A model generated the notes under the pieces. It saw only the letters and a list, made by a program, of their open reading frames with translations, was not told where the DNA came from and did not search any database. The position numbers and the translations under genes were made by a program. From NCBI GenBank assembly GCA_018894105.1, contig CM032117.1:42394501-42458500 (forward strand): 64,000 nucleotides of DNA, written 5' to 3'. This document shows, piece by piece, positions 58,311 through 64,000 of this stretch (the first letter of the stretch is position 1; every line of letters begins with the position of its first letter). The DNA comes from Jacaranda mimosifolia (lineage: Eukaryota > Streptophyta > Magnoliopsida > Lamiales > Bignoniaceae).

Positions 58311-59882
58311 CAAATTTTCTTCTATAAAATTGCTTTCATGAATTTTATATAACTAAGCATTTGTTAGCAAATGGAATATTTATGTGGAGTTTCTTGAAAA
58401 ACCTCCAAAAATTGTTGAAATTCCTTGTCTAATTTTTGCTTCTTAAGCCTCTAAGTGTGGAGGTGATCTGATAGAATTAATTTCTTCAGTTTTATGATTC
58501 TCATCCTTTCTCTTCTCAACTGGTGATTCTTCTTCCAATTTCTCTGAAGATGGAGGAACCTTCTGAAAATTTTGCAACTCTCTACCATTCCTCAAAGAAA
58601 CAACATTGTAATGTTCCTTGCTTTTTCATTTAGGATTTATCTGAGTATCACTTGGTAAAGTTCTTTGCTGTTTCATACTCAATGCACTAGCTAGCTACCC
58701 CATTTACATTTTTAATGTTTTGCTTGGGCTGATTGACTCTGAATTGTTGCCTTAATTTCTGCCATGAACTGCATAAACTTCTCTTCTAATGATGGTTTCG
58801 TTTCTTGAGTTGGTGGCTTAGGAGCTAATGTTTGTCCTTATTTGTTGCTCCATGAGAAGTTACAATGTTGTCTCCATCCAGGATTATAAGTATTTGAATA
58901 TGAATTGTTCTAATTCCTATTGAAGTCCCCAACAAACTGCACTGTTTCTATAGTATGCTGACACTGATCACTCGAATGCGCTTCTCTGCATTCACAAATA
59001 GTAAATGGATTTTCCACTGCTTAAATTTGTTGCCCTGGCTAGGTTATAATACTTGCAATGGGGTTCGGCTTCTTTGTTAAAGCTTCTAACTTGCAGTCAA
59101 AGATGTAGTAGATTTTACCTTATAAATTCCTTCAACTTTCTTTGGTTGAGTTAATCTCTCAATTGGCCATTAATAACTGTTTGCTGTCGTCTCTTCAAAT
59201 AACTCAAATATATCCTCGATCTTCTTCCGCATAAGTGTATCTCCGACAGTAGCATCAACTTCCTCAGGGTTGTATGGATAATCCATTATAGAACATCTAC
59301 CCTTGAAGCCATTTTCTCAATCTATGATAAGGGCATTTTCTAAGCATCACCTTATATCTTTCCCATGCCTCATAAAGAGTTTCTTGATCAAATTGGACAA
59401 AGGAAGTAATCCCATCCCTTAACTTGACTATTCTTGGTAGTGGGCCCAAGTGGTAATAGACCCCCGATGGTAAGGATACCTACCAACTCTTTGCTTTCTC
59501 CCTTAGTGAGAATGAGAACAACCTCAATCGAATTGTATCATCAGAAACTCAATTATATTTGAAGGTGTCACAAATCTCAAAAAAACTAACCAAATGAGCA
59601 TTCGGATCTTCTATTTGAGAACCCCCCAAACTGTATTGAATTCTGTATTATCTTAATGATGGTTGGCTTGATCTTAAAAATATTTGCCTAAATAGCTGGT
59701 TTGGCGATTCCTATGTGAAAGCCCCAAATCTGCGGGATAACATAGTCCCCCAAGTATCCATCTTCCTCTACTATTTCTGCAGTATCCTTATTTCCTCGTT
59801 GAAGTGCTCGTCTACGTATCCGAAAGGTTCTCTCAATTTTTGGATCAAACAACACTAATTTGGACTTTTGATTATCTTGCAT
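58311..59882 (-). pseudogene. Athila-like gag, broken
   Basis: The minus strand begins MQDNQKSKLVLFDPKIERTF with an Arg-rich stretch (59882-59688). Near 59410-59350 it reads SFVQFDQETLYEAWERYK, the conserved gag core. Near 59010-58850 lies a Cys/His knuckle region (CECREAHSSDQC) followed by FNRN...YNPGWRQHCNFSW, the usual C-terminus of gag in this group. Several stops and frameshifts intervene, including a stop in the NRN*NN segment. Confidence 0.85.
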
Positions 59883-59990
59883 ATGATAGTAGAGATCTTT
59901 GAAGCAATAGAGAAAACAAAATAAATAAATAATTTGAACTAAAGCTTGGTGCTTAAAATTAGTATTAGTAGAAACAAAATAATTTTAGTT

Positions 59991-60006
59991 CCCCGGTAGT
60001 GGTGCT
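59991..60006 (-). other. Primer-binding site of the Athila-like element
   Basis: On the minus strand AGCACCACTACCGGGG follows the LTR after eight bases. The group consensus is close to GGCGCCGTTGCCGGGG, so the site is decayed but recognisable. Confidence 0.7.
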
Positions 60007-60013
60007 AAAAACT

Positions 60014-61218
60014 TGTTGGGTTGCAGAATAATTAATACGAACAATCACGCATGTGCACGTATCGCAATAAATAGTAAAGTGATGAGAAGAATGTCAATCC
60101 CATGAGGAACTAAATTATTTGCTACTAATTACTAATTTATCACACACTTGTTTTATTCAAACAAAATTCAATTATGTAGGAATTAAAATTAAACTAATGA
60201 AAATAAGAAAAAGTGTACTGATTAAGTTTTCTACCAGGATATAGAAGCCTAGAATTATAGTTTTATCAATCGAAAGAGTTGATTACATGATTTTCCCCCT
60301 ATAAAATTAATAACAACTTATAAGTCTCGAGTTTTATGCAATTACAAGGGTTTTTAAAATTATCCACAATCAAATCCCTAATTTATTCAATTCACTATAT
60401 TCCCATGTGAATTAACTAAATTTTGGATAGGGTTGTACCACTCAACTAACTACCTAGGGCAAACAGGTATATTCTTATCCAACTCACAAATTAATTAATT
60501 TCATCAATTTGAATAATTGACCCTAAGCTTTTCTATTGTCAATCAATCCCTACATTTTATTTTCGATGACTCCTCTGGGGTTTAAATATGCACTTGACTG
60601 TTGATCAAACAATCAAATAAAAAATGCAAACAATAGAAGAAATAACTCAAAGTGCTACTAATTTCATGGAAGAAAATCATGCATCAATTTTATTCAAAAA
60701 AATCAATTATAATCCTAGAATGACGAATTAGTTCACGACTGAATTATCAAACAAAATATGAATAAAATAAAATATCATCTCAAATCCAAAATGAAAAATA
60801 AATTCAAAGGGAGAAGAAGAAACTCTATTCCTAGACGAATCTAATCTCCACCTTGTCCTCCTCTGGGTCCCAAATTCTCACAAAACTTCTAATCTCCAAA
60901 ATAGAAAATCCCAATCAATTCCCCAAACTAAGTATCTAAAAGTTCTATTTATAATTGATTAAAAGAATCTTCTAATTAAAATAGGAATTAAATAATAAAA
61001 AGACTCTTCTGTCCGTCCTTGATTAGATCATGAGGTGTCATCCAATCAGTATTCCTACCAACTTGTGTCAGTTGTCCCGTTTTTGTAATTTTTCCTTTTA
61101 TATTTATGCAATTCCAAATTTTCATCAATAAGCAATGGAATTATAATATTTTAAACAAGAAAATTATTTGTTAAATCCTAAATATGATATTAAAATTAAT
61201 ACTAATAGGGATTTAACA
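60014..61218 (-). repeat. LTR of the Athila-like element (5' LTR on its own strand)
   Basis: Starts TGTTGGGTTGCAG and ends GGGATTTAACA as read on the plus strand. It is collinear with 53989-55140 and followed by the duplicated CATTG. Confidence 0.9.
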
Positions 61219-61223
61219 CATTG

Positions 61224-63080
61224 TGCAACTAATAGTTGACTTTTTGTTCACGCTATATTAGGATTTGAAGGGTTAGTTGGCATGTGAAGAATACTGCCAA
61301 AAAGAAACACACATTGAATGTTAGCAACCCAAAAATGAAGGATCAAAATAAAATGGGCAAAACTAGTGACCTAACATTAAGTATTGTATAAGATTATGGA
61401 CTATGTTTTCCACAAGCCTGACAATAGTGGTGTTGGTTAAGGCGACTTGACTCCTTTCCTGGATCACTATTTGTTACATGTCATAAGTATCTACCCAATG
61501 ATCCCTAATAATGCAGAGGGACCAATAGTAAGAGAATTGGGGTTAGGTACTGGAACATTCTATTGAGTAGCTCTTAAATCTATAAACTTTGAGTGTCATA
61601 ATCAAATATTATCTAAGGTAATAGAATCTTCTCCGAACTCATTAAGGAAATGCCATTCTCCAAAACAATCTTAGTGCTCGAGCTTCCATGACCCTTATCT
61701 TTATTTGTGGACCTAGCTCTTTTTCTTTCACCTTACTCTTTTTATTTGGGTTCTTTAACTCTCTCTTTTCCTCGTTGCATGACCTCTTATGGACACGAAA
61801 CTCAAAAGGGTCCTCAATAAGGGCCACTTGCCCATAACACTAATAAGTCATCAGGTTCAACTTAAAGGTGTAGAGGTGAATGGAGCTAGTAATGGAGTAC
61901 AACATAACGAGAGAGGGAATATGACCCACCTACTGTGACTGGAACCAAACTCGTTAGAGAGAGGCCGAAGGGGGTCTTTGTTTGAGTACCTGAGTTATTG
62001 TGTGAGGTCGAAGTTGCATGACTTGAAGCTTCAAGACCCTTGAGAGAAGTTGGAGCCTTTTCACCAGCTACCTTAGCTGCAACATCCTCTCTCATTTGGT
62101 GAGCTAGCGATCATAGTAGCAAGAATGTCCATGTTTGAAATACAAAAAATAAAAGTAAGAAAATATACAAGGAAAGAAAAAAGTGGAAGAAAAGAGAAAA
62201 TTACCTAAAGTACTATGAGATCAAATAGGCACATGAGAGAGATTGGCTATTTTTAGGACATGTTCAGTTACGAGAGATGGAAGTGAAAAGTGACGGTTAG
62301 TTAAAGAGTCTTTAACAAAACCCTCATCCTAGAAAGTCTCCTTTGAGGATGCAAAGTTAGGTTCATTAGTTTACCATTCTCGGGTCACATTCCAAGGATT
62401 GTGGGGAGGTGCCTTAAGGTAGGACTACTTATGTTTCCACAATCTAGCATAAGAAATAAAGATTGGTTAAGAAACAAGTATAAAGTTGAGCAATCACATA
62501 ATAAAACCTTTGGATATTTGAGCTCATAGAAAAATTAACATGAAACAAGTTCTAAAAATTTACAAAAAAGGGCTTGAGGTCGAAATATTTCATTATTAAG
62601 AAAAAATCCAAAATATTCCTAGTGGAGTTTGGAACTAACTCAGTTGGGAAAACTCCTATGTGGCGAATGATGTTAGCGACCAATTCTGCTATAGGAAAAC
62701 AAAGACCTGCTTCTAATACAAAGACATAGAAATCTAAGTAGTTATGTGGGGGGTCGTCCATAGTTTGATCTAGCTGAGGCTATATTATCTTATAAATTTG
62801 AGGAATGAAGAACCTCTTGAGAAGCTTATAAATTATTCTATCTAAAAGGAGAGATTTGGAGGCAACCAGATCCTTAGGGTTATAAACCTTATAAGAGAAG
62901 CAACCACATTTGGAGAGTTATTGTATCATCGAATTTGAGAACTACTACCTACTCTGTGGCATCTAGACCAATTACCTCTTGAGGGACATTAATTGAACTA
63001 GAGCTACTACTAAAATCACTAAAACTATTACTTGAATCGCTAGAGTTATGGCTATTGAATGACTCGTCTCACTACTTGAT
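61224..63080 (-). pseudogene. Tat antisense ORF, N-terminal part
   Basis: The minus strand from about 63075 begins with a serine-rich stretch (NSHNSSDSSNSFSDF, then SSSSS) leading to VPQEVIGLDATE. Next (62880-62552) comes a domain with YLDFYVFVLEAGLCFPI and IIRHIGVFPTELVPNSTR, resembling the putative gypsy-type transposon domain (PF04195) of plant retroelement ORFs. A segment near 62095-61890 is rich in Ala/Thr/Ser. It is antisense to gag-pol and lies between pol and the 3' LTR. Function unknown even in intact relatives. Stops (for example after DATE) break it. Confidence 0.62.
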
Positions 63081-63451
63081 GATAATTCCAAGAAACTATT
63101 AAAAATAAAGGAAAAGCAATAGAAATTACAGCTTTCTAAAGGCTTGGAGGTCGTAACAAATGGATACAAGGTTGCTAAATTTGTTAGAATCAAAAATAAA
63201 AATGAAGTTGAACCCTTATATATATATATGATAAACCTTGGTAAAGGTGCCAAATAAATGGTGTAGATTGAATGGAGGTGATGAATCCAACAGCTATTGA
63301 TGTGTGTTTTTTCAAATTCAACTATTAGGATGAGGTAAGTGAAATTCAAATTTTTTATAGGAAAAGGCATGAAGTAATAAATAAAGCAAAAACCTTAAAA
63401 GTCACGACTTAAGACATGAATTATGCTTCCCATTCTTCCAAGCTAAAAATA
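63081..63451. other. Tat region upstream of the polypurine tract
   Basis: No gene supported. The 132-codon minus ORF overlapping here (63370-62972) reads through the antisense ORF's serine-rich start in another frame and is taken as a shadow. A TA run lies at 63219-63230. Confidence 0.5.
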
Positions 63452-63469
63452 AAGGAATAGGGGAGTTAA
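63452..63469 (+). other. Polypurine tract of the Tat element
   Basis: AAAGGAATAGGGGAGTTAA directly precedes the LTR start TGATATGGGG. Confidence 0.7.
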
Positions 63470-63930
63470 TGATATGGGGAAAGAGGTAAGATGACAAAGT
63501 AGCCCACTCTAAACTAAAGAAAATGACTAAAGAACCCAAAAGATCCATATGTGTCTAATGGGGTGAATTAACCTAGTGCGACAACTAGATACCTAGTTGC
63601 CATCTCGACGAATGTTTGAGTAAATCTCCAGGCCTCTTTGTAACTTGAAAAGGACTGCTCTGTGCACCAGCACCCTTATAAATACTCTCAACTTCATTCC
63701 ACCACATGTTGCACTCTACAAAACTTATTATATAACGACCTAAACTTTACATTACTACGATTTCATTCACCTACCTGACCTAACCGTTAGAAAGGTATTG
63801 TTGGGACTCTTCCATCGTTACTCTAATGTTTTCTTTATGTTTCAAGGGCTAGGACCTATAGTTCTACTGTTTATCAGGGAAGAATATAAATGATTGGTTT
63901 TGAGTTCCCCTATTTAGTTGACCCAGATCA
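63470..63930 (+). repeat. 3' LTR of the Tat element
   Basis: Collinear with 33070-33549. Ends TTGACCCAGATCA, followed by CTTCA, a one-mismatch partner of TTTCA at 33065-33069. Confidence 0.85.
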
Positions 63931-64000
63931 CTTCATACACTTCTTTGATGGGTGAAAAGGGCCATTACACTGTGTAAATGCATTTAGGGCATAAACAATT
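63931..64000. other. Flanking DNA right of the Tat element
   Basis: 70 bp with nothing recognisable beyond the target duplication. Confidence 0.5.

Larger units (their letters stand above)
53989..61218 (-). mobile_element. Athila-like non-autonomous LTR element with gag-protease only (TR-GAG type)
   Basis: LTRs at 53989-55140 and 60014-61218 (1152 and 1205 bp) start TGTT and end AACA, with identical 5-bp duplications CATTG at 53984-53988 and 61219-61223. The element reads on the minus strand: primer site near 60006-59991, gag (59880-58315), protease (58310-57880), a long non-coding stretch (57870-55156) and a polypurine tract at 55155-55141. No RT, RNase H or integrase can be found, so it must have relied on another element for those, like known terminal-repeat retrotransposons with gag. 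The host Tat sequence without it is seen near 24590. Confidence 0.9.
33070..63930 (+). mobile_element. Tat-lineage Ty3/gypsy element with three nested insertions
   Basis: Two LTRs in the same orientation (33070-33549 and 63470-63930) bound a collinear interior: primer region, gag, protease, RT, RNase H, archaeal-type RNase H, integrase, an antisense ORF region and a polypurine tract. Near-matching flanks TTTCA (33065-33069) and CTTCA (63931-63935) fit a 5-bp target duplication. Three foreign elements interrupt it at 37212-44597, 46953-53076 and 53989-61218, each with target duplications. Subtracting them leaves about 10.1 kb, a normal Tat size. The aRNH domain and antisense ORF place it in Tat. 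Every ORF is broken, so it is inactive. Confidence 0.88.

Overview
The window is nuclear DNA of a flowering plant, very probably a eudicot. It is AT-rich and consists mostly of decayed, nested transposable elements (Ty1/copia, several Ty3/gypsy lineages, Mutator-like, hAT-like and Harbinger-like), with AT microsatellites, a block of plastid-derived DNA and one intact low-copy gene. That gene, on the minus strand at 30027-30701, encodes a 151-residue major latex protein-like (MLP, Bet v 1 superfamily) protein in two exons. I recognise no tRNA, rRNA, CRISPR array or bacterial-type operon. All other coding matter is broken transposon ORFs.

Layout, left part. 1-9582 is a Ty1/copia element (copia A) with about 2.2-kb LTRs; its 5' LTR runs off the left edge, and its 3' LTR is split by about 1.4 kb of plastid DNA in which pieces of ycf2, rpl2 and rps7 are joined in a non-plastid order. 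9583-10790 is an older LTR of the same family. 10797-12366 is a reversed Tat-type gypsy fragment. 13485-19835 holds the 5' part (primer site, leader, gag) of another gypsy element, split inside gag by a solo copia LTR (16087-19779, TSD AATTT), itself split by a hAT-like element (17323-18776, TSD ATCAAAAT) with a further small element inside. 19836-21052 resembles a chromovirus LTR, and 21053-25120 is a 5'-truncated Tat element.

Middle. 25199-25942 is a Mutator-type MITE with arms of about 248 bp and a GRF zinc-finger fragment between them. 25943-33064 is the least transposon-dense stretch: an RNase H-like fragment, a truncated MLP exon on the plus strand, the intact MLP gene facing it tail to tail, and a small Harbinger-type MITE.

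Right part. 33070-63930 is a single Tat-lineage gypsy element, about 10 kb without its insertions, swollen to about 31 kb by three insertions with recognisable target-site duplications: (i) a hAT-like element (37212-44597, TSD ATAGAGCT) containing a second copia element (copia B); (ii) a 6.1-kb MULE (46953-53076, 9-bp TSD) with a spliced, decayed mudrA-type transposase and a convergent GRF zinc-finger ORF; (iii) a 7.2-kb Athila-like gag-protease-only element (53989-61218, TSD CATTG). The Tat element also keeps remains of an antisense ORF between pol and the 3' LTR.

The order of events is readable from the nesting. No transposon here looks autonomous, because catalytic motifs and frames are broken in every copy. 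Coordinates of decayed coding regions are approximate; LTR, TIR and TSD boundaries were read base by base.
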